In this document: positions 43,274-52,828 of the stretch, piece by piece
Position numbering within the stretch: the first letter of the stretch is position 1
Layout: each line of letters begins with the position of its first letter
Assembly (NCBI GenBank): GCA_020831825.1
Contig: JAFIFW010000012.1
Location: forward strand, 1-64,000
From: Methylophaga sp.
GTDB lineage: Bacteria; Pseudomonadota; Gammaproteobacteria; Nitrosococcales; Methylophagaceae
Reading direction: 5' to 3'
DNA: 64,000 nucleotides
Position numbers and translations under genes: made by a program
Notes under the pieces: model-generated
Database searches by the model: none
Told to the model about the DNA's origin: nothing
What the model saw: only the letters and a program-made list of their open reading frames with translations

Positions 43274-43912
43274 ATGATACGACTGCCCGAAAACCCGGCG
43301 CTGCGTGTCGGACTGCTACTGGCGATTTTTGCTATCACTGCAACGGTGCTGGTAGCCTTAACAGAAACACAAACTCGTGAGCGTATCGTTGAAAATCAAC
43401 GTCAGGCGACTTTGCGTGCTATTGCTGCCGTGGTGCCAGAACAAAGCTTCGATAACGACATTCTGACCGACACACTCACCTTGCCTGCCACAGCCGCACT
43501 TGGTACTACCGAGTCCACCACGGTTTACCGTGCCCGCCTCGGCGAGACTCCGGTTGCAGCCGTTTTAAATGTGGTAGCCCCCAATGGCTACAGTGGCTCC
43601 ATCCACATGCTGGTCGGCATTTACCATGATGGCACCGTGTCCGGTGTTCGCGTCGTAGCTCACAAAGAAACGCCAGGACTTGGAGACAAAATTGACGAGC
43701 GACGCGATGACTGGATTTTGCAATTCTCAGGACTGTCTCTGGAAAACCCGCCAGCTGTTCGCTGGAAGGTCAAACGCGATGGTGGCAGTTTTGATCAATT
43801 CACCGGCGCAACCATCACACCACGCGCGGTAGTGGGCGCTGTACAGCAAGCCCTGATCTACTTTGAGGAACATCGCGACCGTTTGTTCATGATTCATGAG
43901 GAGCCAGCTTGA
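43274..43912 (+). CDS. rsxG: Electron transport complex subunit RsxG/RnfG
   Basis: This encodes 212 residues. One N-terminal membrane anchor precedes a periplasmic FMN-binding domain with Phe-Thr-Gly-Ala-Thr-Ile-Thr-Pro near 176-183, the covalent FMN-Thr site. Its stop overlaps the start of rsxE by four bases. Confidence 0.96.
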   Translation: MIRLPENPALRVGLLLAIFAITATVLVALTETQTRERIVENQRQATLRAIAAVVPEQSFDNDILTDTLTLPATAALGTTESTTVYRARLGETPVAAVLNVVAPNGYSGSIHMLVGIYHDGTVSGVRVVAHKETPGLGDKIDERRDDWILQFSGLSLENPPAVRWKVKRDGGSFDQFTGATITPRAVVGAVQQALIYFEEHRDRLFMIHEEPA

Positions 43913-44595
43913 TGAGCGTCTATCGACAACTCAGCTACGAAGGTCTTTGGAAAAACAATCCAGCACTGGTTCAGCTGTTGGGGTTATGTCCATTGCTGGC
44001 AGTCACCAACACCATGATTAACGGACTGGGTCTGGGACTGGCGACCATTTTGACGCTGGTGGCATCAAACGGCTTGATTTCACTGCTACGTAATCATATT
44101 CCTGATGAAGCGCGCTTGCCGGTGTTTGTCATGGTTATCGCCTCAATCGTGACTATCATCGAACTCTCAATGAGTGCATGGTTTCACGAGCTTTATCTTA
44201 TCCTCGGTATTTTCATTCCGCTGATCGTCACCAACTGCGCGATTATCGGCCGTGCCGAAGCCTATGCTTCACGTAACCCGGTAGCACCGTCGCTGGTAGA
44301 TGGTTTCATGATGGGCATTGGCTTTACAGCGGTACTGGTCTTGCTGGGAGGCATGCGTGAACTGGTCGGCCAGGGAACCCTGCTCAGCCAGGCCGAATTA
44401 ATGTTTGGCGAAGCAGCGCGCGGCTTTCAGATCGTCATTTTTGAAGACTATCGCGGCTTTCTGATGGCCATGTTGCCGCCAGGTGCTTTTATCGGCTTGG
44501 GTTTGATCGTTGCCTTGAAAAATACCATTGATGCACGTGTCAATCGTCGTCAGGCCAAACTAAGCAAGGCCGCAACCGAAGCCGCGACAGCCTGA
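43909..44595 (+). CDS. rsxE: Electron transport complex subunit RsxE/RnfE
   Basis: This encodes 228 residues and six membrane helices, homologous to RsxA (shared Leu-Leu-Gly-Leu-Cys-Pro-Leu and Thr-Asn-Cys-Ala-Ile motifs). It pairs with RsxA in the membrane core. nth follows after two bases. Confidence 0.96.
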   Translation: MMSVYRQLSYEGLWKNNPALVQLLGLCPLLAVTNTMINGLGLGLATILTLVASNGLISLLRNHIPDEARLPVFVMVIASIVTIIELSMSAWFHELYLILGIFIPLIVTNCAIIGRAEAYASRNPVAPSLVDGFMMGIGFTAVLVLLGGMRELVGQGTLLSQAELMFGEAARGFQIVIFEDYRGFLMAMLPPGAFIGLGLIVALKNTIDARVNRRQAKLSKAATEAATA

Positions 44596-44597
44596 TC

Positions 44598-45245
44598 ATG
44601 AATCAGCAGCAAAGGCAGGCATTTTTTGCTGCCCTTCGTGCACAAAACCCTGCGCCAACAACAGAGCTGAACTATCAATCACCTTTTGAGTTACTGATTG
44701 CGGTCATTCTCTCAGCGCAAGCGACTGATTTGAGTGTCAACAAAGCCACTGACAAACTCTACCCGGTCGCCAACACACCGCAGCAGATTCTTGATCTGGG
44801 GCTTGATGGGCTGAAAAGCTACATCAAAACCATTGGCCTGTTTAACAGCAAGGCCGAGAATGTCATCAAAACCTGCCAGATTCTGCTTGATAACTATCAA
44901 GGCGAAGTGCCCGCAGACAGGGAAGCACTGGAATCGCTGCCTGGTGTTGGCCGCAAAACTGCCAATGTCATTTTGAATACCGTATTTAAGCAGCCTGTCA
45001 TTGCCGTTGACACTCATATTTTTCGACTGGCAAATCGAACCGGGCTGGCTAAAGGCAAGACCGTTCGCGCTGTCGAAGACAAGCTGATGAAGGTAGTGCC
45101 CGACGAATTCAAACTTGATGCACATCACTGGCTGATTTTGCATGGTCGTTATGTTTGTACTGCCAGAAAACCGCATTGCGACAAATGTGTCGTCACCGCC
45201 TGTTGTGATGAGTTCAAACGTCGACACAAACATGACCATGTTTAA
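44598..45245 (+). CDS. nth: Endonuclease III
   Basis: This encodes 215 residues. It is a base-excision glycosylase/AP lyase for oxidised pyrimidines. The helix-hairpin-helix with the catalytic Lys is Leu-Pro-Gly-Val-Gly-Arg-Lys-Thr-Ala near 114-122, the Asp is in Val-Asp-Thr-His near 138, and the 4Fe-4S Cys set has the expected 6-2-5 spacing near 190-206. The place after rsxE is the same as in E. coli. Confidence 0.97.
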   Translation: MNQQQRQAFFAALRAQNPAPTTELNYQSPFELLIAVILSAQATDLSVNKATDKLYPVANTPQQILDLGLDGLKSYIKTIGLFNSKAENVIKTCQILLDNYQGEVPADREALESLPGVGRKTANVILNTVFKQPVIAVDTHIFRLANRTGLAKGKTVRAVEDKLMKVVPDEFKLDAHHWLILHGRYVCTARKPHCDKCVVTACCDEFKRRHKHDHV

Positions 45246-45672
45246 TCAGGATCGGCATCAGCTACGTCAGGCTTATCATCTGGTCTGGCAAAAAATGCAA
45301 AATGACGCTCCATCAATGACGCCGCTGGAACAACAAATTGCCAGCGTCATTCAATTACATCCCGAATATCACGCTCTGCTGGACAGCGCCGAAGAATCCT
45401 CTCAGGAGTTTCCGCCAGAACTCGGGCACACCAATCCCTACTTGCATATGGGCCTGCATATCGCTCTGCAGGAACAAATCATGACTGATCGCCCTGTGGG
45501 CATTCGTCGTTGTTATCAGGAACTGCTGACTAAAACGACCGATGAACATCTGGTGATGCACCAGATGATAGACTGTCTGGCAGAAACGCTCTGGCGGGCA
45601 CAACGTGATCAAACAGCGCCGGATGAGATTGCTTATCTGGATCGCCTGAGACAATTGTCAAAGCAACGCTGA
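45238..45672 (+). CDS. DUF1841 family protein
   Basis: This encodes 144 residues from the ATG at 45238 (ATG 45232 also possible). Both starts lie inside the last codons of nth in another frame, so it is translationally linked. The family pattern is clear: Met-Phe-Asn-Gln-Asp-Arg near the start, His-Pro-Glu-Tyr-His near 40, then Asn-Pro-Tyr-Leu-His-Met-Gly-Leu-His. The conserved His/Glu suggest a metal site. Function is unknown; it is soluble. Confidence 0.85.
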   Translation: MFNQDRHQLRQAYHLVWQKMQNDAPSMTPLEQQIASVIQLHPEYHALLDSAEESSQEFPPELGHTNPYLHMGLHIALQEQIMTDRPVGIRRCYQELLTKTTDEHLVMHQMIDCLAETLWRAQRDQTAPDEIAYLDRLRQLSKQR

Positions 45673-45730
45673 AAGCTTCACCACTATGCTCAGCTGTCTG
45701 TCACCACATCAATGAGTGAGGTTATTTGTT

Positions 45731-46735
45731 ATGCAGGCCTTCGCATTTTATAATGCACAACACAGTCCAGAACGAATTGAAATTCCCACGCCGATTCCCC
45801 ACGGCCATGACCTGCTGGTGGCTATTGAAGCTATCGCAGTCAATCCGGTAGATACCAAAGTCCGCGCCAGCCTGGGCGATCAACAAGAATCCCCCCGAAT
45901 CATTGGTTGGGATGCCTGTGGCAGTGTTGTCGCCGCTGGGCCAGCATGTCAGCACTTTAAAGCAGGTGATCGAGTTTTTTATGCCGGAGACATCAGCCGA
46001 CCCGGATGTTATGCCTCACATCAACTGGTCGATGAACGTATTGTAGGTCCTGCCCCGCAGTCAATCAGCCCTGAGCAGTCTGCTGCCATTCCGCTGACTG
46101 CAATCACAGCCTGGGAGTCTCTGTTTTCCCGACTCAAAATTCACCCGGAAACGGATCAAGGCAAGCGTCTGCTGATTATTGGCGGTGCCGGAGGGGTCGG
46201 TTCCATTGCAATTCAGATTGCCAAAGTCATGGCAGGATTAGAGGTGATTGCAACGGCTTCACGGCCTGAATCTGAAGCGTGGTGTCGACAAATGGGTGCC
46301 GATCACATCATTCGACATGGCGATCACCTGATCAATGACTATCAGGCACTGAATATTGCTGCGCCAGATTACATTCTGTGTCTGAATGAAACCGATCATT
46401 ACTTTGCAATGATGTGTGAACTAATAGCCCCCCAGGGACTTATATGTTTGACGGTCACCAATCAGCGTGCCCTAATGCTGGAACCACTAAAAAACAAGAG
46501 CGCTGGCGTTGTCTGGGAGTTTATGTTTACCCGTCCGATGATGAAAACTGACGACATCACTACCCAGCAGGATATTCTCACTCAGGTTTCAGCCGCACTG
46601 GATCAGGGTCAGCTGAAACCAACGATGACAACTCACTTGGGTGCAATGACAGTGGACACCATTGAACGGGCACACAAACAACTTTTGAGCGGCAGAACTA
46701 TTGGCAAAATTGCGCTGTCCTCAATGAGTGACTAA
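45731..46735 (+). CDS. Zinc-type alcohol dehydrogenase-like / quinone oxidoreductase family protein
   Basis: This encodes 334 residues of the medium-chain reductase superfamily, with the NAD(P)-binding Gly-Gly-Ala-Gly-Gly-Val-Gly near 153-159. The zinc-ligand Cys/His pattern of true alcohol dehydrogenases is lacking, so it is likely an NADPH-dependent quinone or enone reductase. The ATG at 45731 is preferred to a GTG at 45716. Confidence 0.85.
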   Translation: MQAFAFYNAQHSPERIEIPTPIPHGHDLLVAIEAIAVNPVDTKVRASLGDQQESPRIIGWDACGSVVAAGPACQHFKAGDRVFYAGDISRPGCYASHQLVDERIVGPAPQSISPEQSAAIPLTAITAWESLFSRLKIHPETDQGKRLLIIGGAGGVGSIAIQIAKVMAGLEVIATASRPESEAWCRQMGADHIIRHGDHLINDYQALNIAAPDYILCLNETDHYFAMMCELIAPQGLICLTVTNQRALMLEPLKNKSAGVVWEFMFTRPMMKTDDITTQQDILTQVSAALDQGQLKPTMTTHLGAMTVDTIERAHKQLLSGRTIGKIALSSMSD

Positions 46736-46946
46736 GATATTTGCAAGATTTGGAGTTTTGAACGAGCCCCCTAAGCCCACAAAAAGCTGACAACATGGTG
46801 CGGCGTTTCATATAGCCGCTGACAATCAGCTTGGTCAGCTTGTATGCTTGGAGCTTCAACTCGAGAAATGATCGTTTAGAACTTCCTTAGATGCACAGTC
46901 CCTTATACAATGTAAGGTTATTATTCAAACTAAAACGAGGTTAGAG

Positions 46947-47417
46947 ATGGCAAACAACAGTTCAGGCAAGTTTCTTATTGGCAGCATCGTCATTTTCTTC
47001 ATCGTCGCCGGCGTTGTAGCAGTGGTCTTGAATAACATGAAAGCACTCGCTGACAATGCTTTGCCTCCAGAAAGCATGGATGAGCAGGCGATTGCTGAAA
47101 GATTGCAACCGGTGGCTCAAGTGCATGTTGGCGAAGCGCCCGTTGCAGAAGAAGCGCCTGTTGAAGACATGCAAGTCAACCGAGGCCAGCAAATCGTTGA
47201 GAGTGTTTGTGCCGTCTGCCACGCAACCGGCATGATGGATTCACCAAGAAACCACAATGAAGCTGATTGGGCACCTCGATTGGAACAAGGAATTGAAACC
47301 GTTTACGCAAACGCCATCAATGGACTCAACATGATGCCAGCTCGCGGAGGTCGTCCTGACCTGTCTGACGACGAAGTCAAAGCTGCTGTTGACTACATGA
47401 TTTCAGATCTGAGATAA
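46947..47417 (+). CDS. Membrane-anchored class I cytochrome c (c5-like)
   Basis: This encodes 156 residues. An uncleaved N-terminal helix (9-29) anchors it to the inner membrane with the haem domain in the periplasm. An Ala/Glu/Pro/Val-rich linker (about 50-75) leads to Cys-Ala-Val-Cys-His near 91-95 and an axial Met in Asn-Met-Met-Pro-Ala-Arg-Gly-Gly. It probably carries electrons between a membrane dehydrogenase and an oxidase. It stands alone, with its own terminator. Confidence 0.93.
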   Translation: MANNSSGKFLIGSIVIFFIVAGVVAVVLNNMKALADNALPPESMDEQAIAERLQPVAQVHVGEAPVAEEAPVEDMQVNRGQQIVESVCAVCHATGMMDSPRNHNEADWAPRLEQGIETVYANAINGLNMMPARGGRPDLSDDEVKAAVDYMISDLR

Positions 47418-47452
47418 GGCTGCTCCAGGTCGCGAAATCTTGTGCCACCATC

Positions 47453-47510
47453 AAAAATATCCGGTTCAACACATCAGTCTAAACAGACAAGAGTTGTGCC
47501 GGATATTTTT
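47453..47510 (+). terminator. Terminator after cytochrome c gene
   Basis: Two perfect 12-base arms (47453-47464 and 47499-47510; AAAAATATCCGG with its complement) are separated by 34 bases and end in five T. It acts in both directions by sequence. Confidence 0.6.
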
Positions 47511-47858
47511 AGGTATGATTTGCGATCCGCTGTATTGTCTCATTCCGTGCCGATTGCGAACAAAGAAGCTGATAAGTTTTTGTTACATTACTCACACGCC
47601 TATTGCTCCAGACTAGCATTGCACGGCGAACCAGCCACAGCGGCTTGCGGTAGACATTATCAACTCTAACGCTATATCTACTGCAAGACTAACCACAATT
47701 TTATTTATGCAATCCGGTAGATAATTTCCGTTTAATTCTGACGCCTTGATTTTCATCCTTGAAACTAAATTGCAATAACCCTCAAGGATTTTGTTCATCT
47801 TCGCTGTTTTTCAGGTTGGTGAATTAGGTTGTCGCGTATAAAGTACCGAACTTCTTAT
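47511..47858. other. Intergenic stretch, no gene seen
   Basis: About 350 bases hold only short frames without ribosome sites or recognisable sequence on either strand. A promoter for the downstream YaiI-family gene probably lies near its right end. Confidence 0.5.
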
Positions 47859-47993
47859 ATGCGACTTCTTCACAGGATCCAGACTGGTATTTTGTACATC
47901 GGCGTCCTGTTGTTATTGTTGGCTGAAGCAGCGCTGCATATTCAGGTCAAACAACTGAAACGCCCACCTCAACTCCACAAAGGTCCGGATTGA
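47859..47993 (+). CDS. Possible 44-residue membrane peptide
   Basis: This short frame encodes a basic N-terminus (Met-Arg-Leu-Leu-His-Arg), a strongly hydrophobic helix (10-26) and a basic polar tail. It ends one base before the TTG start of the YaiI-family gene, a spacing that suggests coupled translation. The ribosome site is weak. It may be a real small membrane protein or a leader frame. Confidence 0.35.
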   Translation: MRLLHRIQTGILYIGVLLLLLAEAALHIQVKQLKRPPQLHKGPD

Positions 47994-47994
47994 A

Positions 47995-48462
47995 TTGAAT
48001 ACAGATAACAGCGCCAGTATCTGGGTCGATGCCGATGCCTGTCCCGGCGTCATTAAAGAGATTCTGTTTCGGGCCGCCCAACGCACCGGCATCCAGTTAA
48101 CACTGGTCGCCAACCACAATGTCAAAGTACCGCCCGCCAGCAATATCCGGTTCATTCAGGTGCAACATGGCTTTGATGAAGCCGACAATCTGATTGCCCA
48201 GCGCGTTGAAAAAGGCGATCTGGTGATCACTGCCGATATTCCACTGGCTGCAGCAGTCATTGACAACGGTGCGACCGCACTTAATCCGCGCGGCGAGTTA
48301 TACACCACTGCCAATATTCAAGCCCGACTGACCATGCGTGACTTTATGGAAACCATGCGTTCCAGCGGTGAAGCCATGACTGGCCCATCCGCACTCAATC
48401 AGCGTGATCGACAAGCTTTTGCCAACCAGTTGGATCAGTGGTTGTTGAAAGCGCAGCGTTGA
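47995..48462 (+). CDS. yaiI: YaiI/YqxD (DUF188) family protein
   Basis: This encodes 155 residues from a TTG start at 47995, with AAAGG eleven bases upstream. No ATG is available at the family's N-terminus, which begins at once with [19 protein letters not shown] lies in the middle. The acidic pairs resemble PIN/NYN-type nuclease sites, but the function is not established. Confidence 0.92.
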   Translation: MNTDNSASIWVDADACPGVIKEILFRAAQRTGIQLTLVANHNVKVPPASNIRFIQVQHGFDEADNLIAQRVEKGDLVITADIPLAAAVIDNGATALNPRGELYTTANIQARLTMRDFMETMRSSGEAMTGPSALNQRDRQAFANQLDQWLLKAQR

Positions 48463-48600
48463 GTTGTCTTCAGCTAGTTATCGGAACACAAGCAAGACCT
48501 CTCCTGTTACTGCCCTGATTTTGTACTAACCACGACTATAGCAATACAATAGTTTTCGTGCTGTGTTCTTACGCAGCATATTTTTGTTTCAGGAAGCCGC

Positions 48601-49914
48601 ATGTTTTTTAAGAAAACCTTATTGCCCATCTCTTCATTATTTTTCTCTATCTCTCTGCTGGCCACGGGTTACGGCTTGTTGATGACGTTTATCGGCATCT
48701 TTCTGAAACAACAAGGCCTGTCCGAAGGCATTATCGGTTTGATCAGTGCCGCCTTTTTTCTGGGCGCTATGTTGGCCGCAATTTTCAGCCAAAAACTGAT
48801 TATCAACGTCGGCCATGCTCGCAGTTTTTCAGCATTTTCAGCAATTATGGTCATGGCTTTTCTCGGGCATGCACTTTGGTTTAACCCGTGGTTCTGGTCT
48901 GCCTTGCGTCTAATCTCCGGCTTTGCCTTTTATGCCATGTTGATCGTCCTGGAAAGCTGGCTCAATGAAAAAAGCACTACCGATGAGCGCGGCAAAATAC
49001 TCGCCATCTACACCATCGTATTCTTCCTGGCGCTGGCAGTGGGCCAGTTATTACTTGTACTGGAAATGCCAGCCAATACCATCTTCATTCTTGGCTCAAT
49101 TCTGGTGCTATGGTCGCTGGTGCTGGTCGCCATTACCCGCATTACACAACCGGTGTTAAAACCGTTTGAACGCTACAGCATGCCTAAACTATTCTCTATC
49201 GCACCGCTGGCATTGGTGGGCAGTTTTGTCGGTGGCGTGTTTGTTGGTGCGTTTTACACCATGCTGCCACTGTATGTGTTGAACCTGTTTGACCAACCGA
49301 AGGTGGTTTCGGTGTTTATGGCGATCACCATCCTGGGAGGACTCGTCGCACAAATGCCGGTCGGCATGCTCTCTGATCGACTGGGACGTCAGAAAATGCT
49401 GGCATGGGCCGGTTTTTTCAGCGTCGGCGTATTGATGCTGATGCTGACGTTGCCATGGATCTGGCATGAGAGCGTCACCCTGCTCTACCTGCTGGGCTTT
49501 TTATTGGGCATGAGCCTGTTCAGCATTTACCCACTCAGTGTCGCCCGCGCCAATGATGAGTTTGATGAAAACAAAGACCTGGTCGAAATCAGCCGTACCC
49601 TGCTTTTTTCCTATGGTTTTGGCTCATTTATGGCACCACTGCTGTTGGGCTTTGTACTCGGCTTCTCGGCAGCAGCGTTCTTTCTTGTGCTGGCACTGTT
49701 CGCACTGGCTCTAGGTCGCTACTCGTTGATGAACGATCAAATCGCCGATGACCATATGAATGTCTACGTCGCCGTGCCTGTTACCTCGGGTGATGTACTT
49801 GCTGAAATGGACCCACGCCAGGATGATGAATGGGTAGAAGAACATCGGCCGGATATCGAACACCCAGAAGATGCCGAGCAACAGACTGATACATTAAATA
49901 CGGATATCAAGTAA
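48601..49914 (+). CDS. MFS transporter, YcaD-like
   Basis: This encodes 437 residues and twelve membrane helices of the major facilitator superfamily. The loop motif Met-Leu-Ser-Asp-Arg-Leu-Gly-Arg-Gln-Lys appears near 255-265. A 55-residue acidic tail (Asp/Glu-rich) follows the last helix. The substrate is unknown. The following 130 bases to the convergent acetyltransferase gene show no clear hairpin. Confidence 0.9.
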   Translation: MFFKKTLLPISSLFFSISLLATGYGLLMTFIGIFLKQQGLSEGIIGLISAAFFLGAMLAAIFSQKLIINVGHARSFSAFSAIMVMAFLGHALWFNPWFWSALRLISGFAFYAMLIVLESWLNEKSTTDERGKILAIYTIVFFLALAVGQLLLVLEMPANTIFILGSILVLWSLVLVAITRITQPVLKPFERYSMPKLFSIAPLALVGSFVGGVFVGAFYTMLPLYVLNLFDQPKVVSVFMAITILGGLVAQMPVGMLSDRLGRQKMLAWAGFFSVGVLMLMLTLPWIWHESVTLLYLLGFLLGMSLFSIYPLSVARANDEFDENKDLVEISRTLLFSYGFGSFMAPLLLGFVLGFSAAAFFLVLALFALALGRYSLMNDQIADDHMNVYVAVPVTSGDVLAEMDPRQDDEWVEEHRPDIEHPEDAEQQTDTLNTDIK

Positions 49915-50045
49915 GGTGTTATGTATCAAGAACTAGATAGCTTAAGGGGAAAATCAAACAGAAGCTGATCAAGTTGCTGCCCTTTGATTCGTTTTTGTTG
50001 AAGAGCCTTATTTGGTGTCCATGGCTTAGCCCCCCAGCCCGCAGT

Positions 50046-50531
50046 TTAACGATTGTACTGCTTGTACGACTTGGGCAATCGTCTGACCTGCTTGACCATA
50101 TCAATATGGGCAATACCGTCTTCATCATAGGGCACGCTGGCGACACAAAAGCCCAATGATTCATAGAACATTTGCAGATAAACCTGTGCGGAGACTTTGA
50201 TATCATCACCTGGAAATGTTTGCTCTGTGAACCTAATGGCTTCTTGCATCAGCGCCCGGCCAACCTGTTTGCCCCGGAATTTTTTAACAGTCATCACACG
50301 GCCGATTGATGGCTGGCTATCTCTAGACCCCGGCGCTATCACTCTGGCATAAGCGGCTATTTCACCCTCAACGGAAACGGTTAGATGCCAGGCGTGCAGA
50401 TCCAAATCATCGGTCTCCTGATAGGGGCAGAGTTGCTCGACCACAAACACTGATTCGCGGGCTTTGATGATCTGATGAAGCTCCAGCGCAGTTAAAGACT
50501 CTAAACGTGACCAGTTAAAATCGAGCTTCAT
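50046..50531 (-). CDS. elaA: GNAT acetyltransferase, ElaA family
   Basis: This encodes 161 residues. ElaA-type markers are Val-Phe-Val-Val-Glu-Gln-x-Cys-Pro-Tyr near 28-37 and the acetyl-CoA loop Arg-Gly-Lys-Gln-Val-Gly-Arg-Ala near 87-94. It should transfer an acetyl group from acetyl-CoA to an unknown amine. The start at 50531 overlaps the upstream DUF6064 stop by four bases (ATGA), which fixes it over the longer reading. Confidence 0.88.
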   Translation of the reverse strand: MKLDFNWSRLESLTALELHQIIKARESVFVVEQLCPYQETDDLDLHAWHLTVSVEGEIAAYARVIAPGSRDSQPSIGRVMTVKKFRGKQVGRALMQEAIRFTEQTFPGDDIKVSAQVYLQMFYESLGFCVASVPYDEDGIAHIDMVKQVRRLPKSYKQYNR

Positions 50532-51232
50532 ATAAATTGATCCTGCTTCACCATCCAACCGCCAACGCTTTTACAAAGCAATCCGAGCAGTACGGTTGCC
50601 AATACACTGAACAATACAAGACTCCACGAGGTGCCGAGTACTGTCCAGGTAAGTGCTGAAATTAACAGCCACAGTGCTGGAATCAATGCCAGCAGCCAGA
50701 GTCTCCAGCCGCTGAATAGTATCAAGACAAACCCCAATGAAGTGATGGCAGTTGGATCGGCGTGAATGCCGAAGATTTCTGCTTGTGTCCATGTGTGACC
50801 GATCATCACAGATAACAATGGCAGGGCGATTAAGCCTGCAAGCCCAATGGCCCAGCCGATGACGACTGACAAGTTGGTAAGTACGTGTTGTTTAACTATT
50901 GATTTATCGACACTGGCACCGCTGAACGCCACCAATAACAACAAAAAACTCTGGGTAAAGAAAAAATAGCCGATATTGCCACCAGCCCAGTTGAGTTCGG
51001 CATAGTGCTGGATAAAAAAGCCATAGCCGACAAAAGCCCAGATGAGCGCCAGCAGCAGGCATAGCCATCGGCTGTGATGTCTAGCAACCAACCACAGTGC
51101 GGCGATACCCAACGCCAATGTCAGGATTTGCAGCGGCCAGAAGTTTTCATTGAGGCGCTCCAGCAGGCGCAGGTAAATATCGACGCTGAAGGGAATAAAA
51201 TCCTGCAACTGATAGCTGGACCAGTCGTTCAT
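50528..51232 (-). CDS. DUF6064 family membrane protein
   Basis: This encodes 234 residues. Seven or so hydrophobic helices follow a Pro-Phe-Ser-Val-Asp-Ile-Tyr-Leu-Arg-Leu segment typical of the family. The start at 51232 overlaps the aldo/keto reductase stop (ATGA); a reading to 51427 would run through that gene and is rejected. The function is unknown. It is coupled to its neighbours on both sides by 4-bp overlaps. Confidence 0.8.
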   Translation of the reverse strand: MNDWSSYQLQDFIPFSVDIYLRLLERLNENFWPLQILTLALGIAALWLVARHHSRWLCLLLALIWAFVGYGFFIQHYAELNWAGGNIGYFFFTQSFLLLLVAFSGASVDKSIVKQHVLTNLSVVIGWAIGLAGLIALPLLSVMIGHTWTQAEIFGIHADPTAITSLGFVLILFSGWRLWLLALIPALWLLISALTWTVLGTSWSLVLFSVLATVLLGLLCKSVGGWMVKQDQFI

Positions 51233-52170
51233 AGCGATTCGATATAACGCACCATTTTTTCTCGGGTGCTGGCCGAAGGCATGGGGCTTAGTCCGGCACG
51301 CATATTTTCCCGCAGATGTTCGACTCGCGTGGTAGCTGGAATAGCGCAGGTAACGGCTGGGTGACTGACGATAAATTTCAATAAAAACTCGGCCCAGCTG
51401 GTGCAGCCGCATTCGGCCTCTGCCCATTCGGGCAAGGCTGTGTTTCGCCGTTTTAGATCCTGAATCAAACGCCCGCCCTCAAATGGCCGATTGGCAATGA
51501 CCGCAATGCCTTTTTCCTGTGCCAATGGTAGCAGTCGGTTTTCCACGGCACGTTGATTGATGCTGTAACTGAGCTGCACAAAGTCGATAGCTTCCGATGC
51601 CATGATCTGCTCAAAATCCTGATGACGTCGGCCATGTGAGGTAGTGATACCGACATAACCGATTCGCCCCTCGGCTTTCATTTTCATAAGCGCCGCCAGA
51701 TGTTCTTGCCAATCCGTCAGGTTGTGCACCTGCACCAAATCAAAATAGTCGAGTTGCCAGCGTGACTTTAATTCAGCGACCTGTTGATGTGCTGAGCCAC
51801 CCGCGGGGCTCCAGACTTTTTCTGCGGAAAACAACGTGTCGGGCGTGCCCAGTTTATTTAAAGCATGTCCCATCACATCCGGCGCAGAGCCGTACATGGG
51901 GGATGAATCAATCATGCCGCCGCCAAGCTCGAAAAAGGCTTTGACCACTTCGGCGCGTGCATTCATCAATTGTGGATCACTGCCGACGTTAAAGGTACGC
52001 CAGGTGCCCAGGCCAATCACTGGCAGTGTTTTGTCACTGCTTGAGTAGCGTTTGTACAAGCGGTTTTGATTGCTTGCCGCCAGTAGCGACCATGACGGCA
52101 ACATTGACGCGGCCAGACCGACACCGAGCAACTTGAGCCCTTGTCTGCGTGTGAAGCGATTGTTCATCAA
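51229..52170 (-). CDS. Aldo/keto reductase with Tat signal
   Basis: This encodes 313 residues. A twin-arginine signal (Thr-Arg-Arg-Gln-Gly-Leu-Lys near 7-13, then a hydrophobic run and Ala-Ala-Ser) implies folded export to the periplasm with its cofactor, unusual for this family. The body shows the (beta/alpha)8 AKR pattern: Gly-Leu-Gly-Thr-Trp near 53, Asp-Ser-Ser-Pro-Met-Tyr-Gly-Ser with catalytic Tyr near 95, Lys in Ser-Ala-Glu-Lys near 118. It is first of a three-gene operon with DUF6064 and elaA. Confidence 0.88.
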   Translation of the reverse strand: MMNNRFTRRQGLKLLGVGLAASMLPSWSLLAASNQNRLYKRYSSSDKTLPVIGLGTWRTFNVGSDPQLMNARAEVVKAFFELGGGMIDSSPMYGSAPDVMGHALNKLGTPDTLFSAEKVWSPAGGSAHQQVAELKSRWQLDYFDLVQVHNLTDWQEHLAALMKMKAEGRIGYVGITTSHGRRHQDFEQIMASEAIDFVQLSYSINQRAVENRLLPLAQEKGIAVIANRPFEGGRLIQDLKRRNTALPEWAEAECGCTSWAEFLLKFIVSHPAVTCAIPATTRVEHLRENMRAGLSPMPSASTREKMVRYIESL

Positions 52171-52206
52171 ACACTCCCCTTCGATGGCTTCTGGAAATAG
52201 ACCTTG

Positions 52207-52347
52207 TCAGATTGTTCTCAACACACGGAACGGCTTTAGACTCTTTTGATAATGCTGATGAGGTAAAGCAATATCACCGCGCCCTTTGAGGATTTGTCCA
52301 GCCAGCGCACCAATCGCCAAAAAGATCATCAAGCTGATGATATCCAT
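52207..52347 (-). pseudogene. Truncated GlsB/YeaQ/YmgE-like membrane protein
   Basis: The first 24 residues (Met-Asp-Ile-Ile-Ser-Leu then Ala-Ile-Gly-Ala-Leu-Ala-Gly and Lys-Gly-Arg-Gly) match the start of YeaQ/YmgE-type transglycosylase-associated proteins. The remaining helices are missing and replaced by an unrelated 22-residue tail. A GGAGG ribosome site remains just before the ATG. It appears broken, perhaps by the repeat-rich rearrangement upstream. Confidence 0.55.
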
Positions 52348-52523
52348 AATACCTCCAATCATTTTCAGGTTTATAAAATCGAGACAAGCGGTTTGTGAAA
52401 AGTGATTAACCGGCCTGAATTGCGACTCTCGATGTTGAGGATAATTCCGAATTTTTTCTTTTAAAAGACAATGGTTTGTGTTTCTGGGTGGGGAAACTGG
52501 CGCTTGTTTGGTATCTGCTGCGA

Positions 52524-52806
52524 CGTTCTTTCTGAATTCAGATTCTCGCATACGCGGGAATGACGGTTCGGATAGAGTGGCGGCTGTGATTGTTGGGCTT
52601 CGCTTTGGCTCAGCCGCAACCTACGCTAGTCGTGCCTCGAACATACTCTCTGTCTTCGCCCGTCATTCCGGAAAACGCTCGGCGTTTTTGCGGAATCTGC
52701 AGCACCGTTCTCTCTGAATTCAGATTCCCGCGCATGCGGGAATGACCTTTTATTACCTTAACTTACGCACCTGAGCATCCTAATATTTCCGCCTACGCGG
52801 GAATGA
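52524..52806. repeat. Cluster of REP-like palindromic repeats
   Basis: Four related units lie in 280 bases. 52524-52564 and 52706-52746 are about 90% identical 41-base direct copies, each ending in a CCCGC...GCGGGAATGAC palindrome. 52661-52698 is a CATTCCGG...GCGGAAT hairpin. 52783-52806 is a partial unit (TTTCCGCCTACGCGGGAATGA). Together they look like repetitive extragenic palindromes. No gene lies here. Confidence 0.75.
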
Positions 52807-52828
52807 GGGTGTTATGGCAGAACGCGTG

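Noticed and set aside
51233..51427. N-terminal extension of the DUF6064 gene
   Set aside because: It would be read inside the aldo/keto reductase gene, and the 4-bp overlap start at 51232 fits the family.
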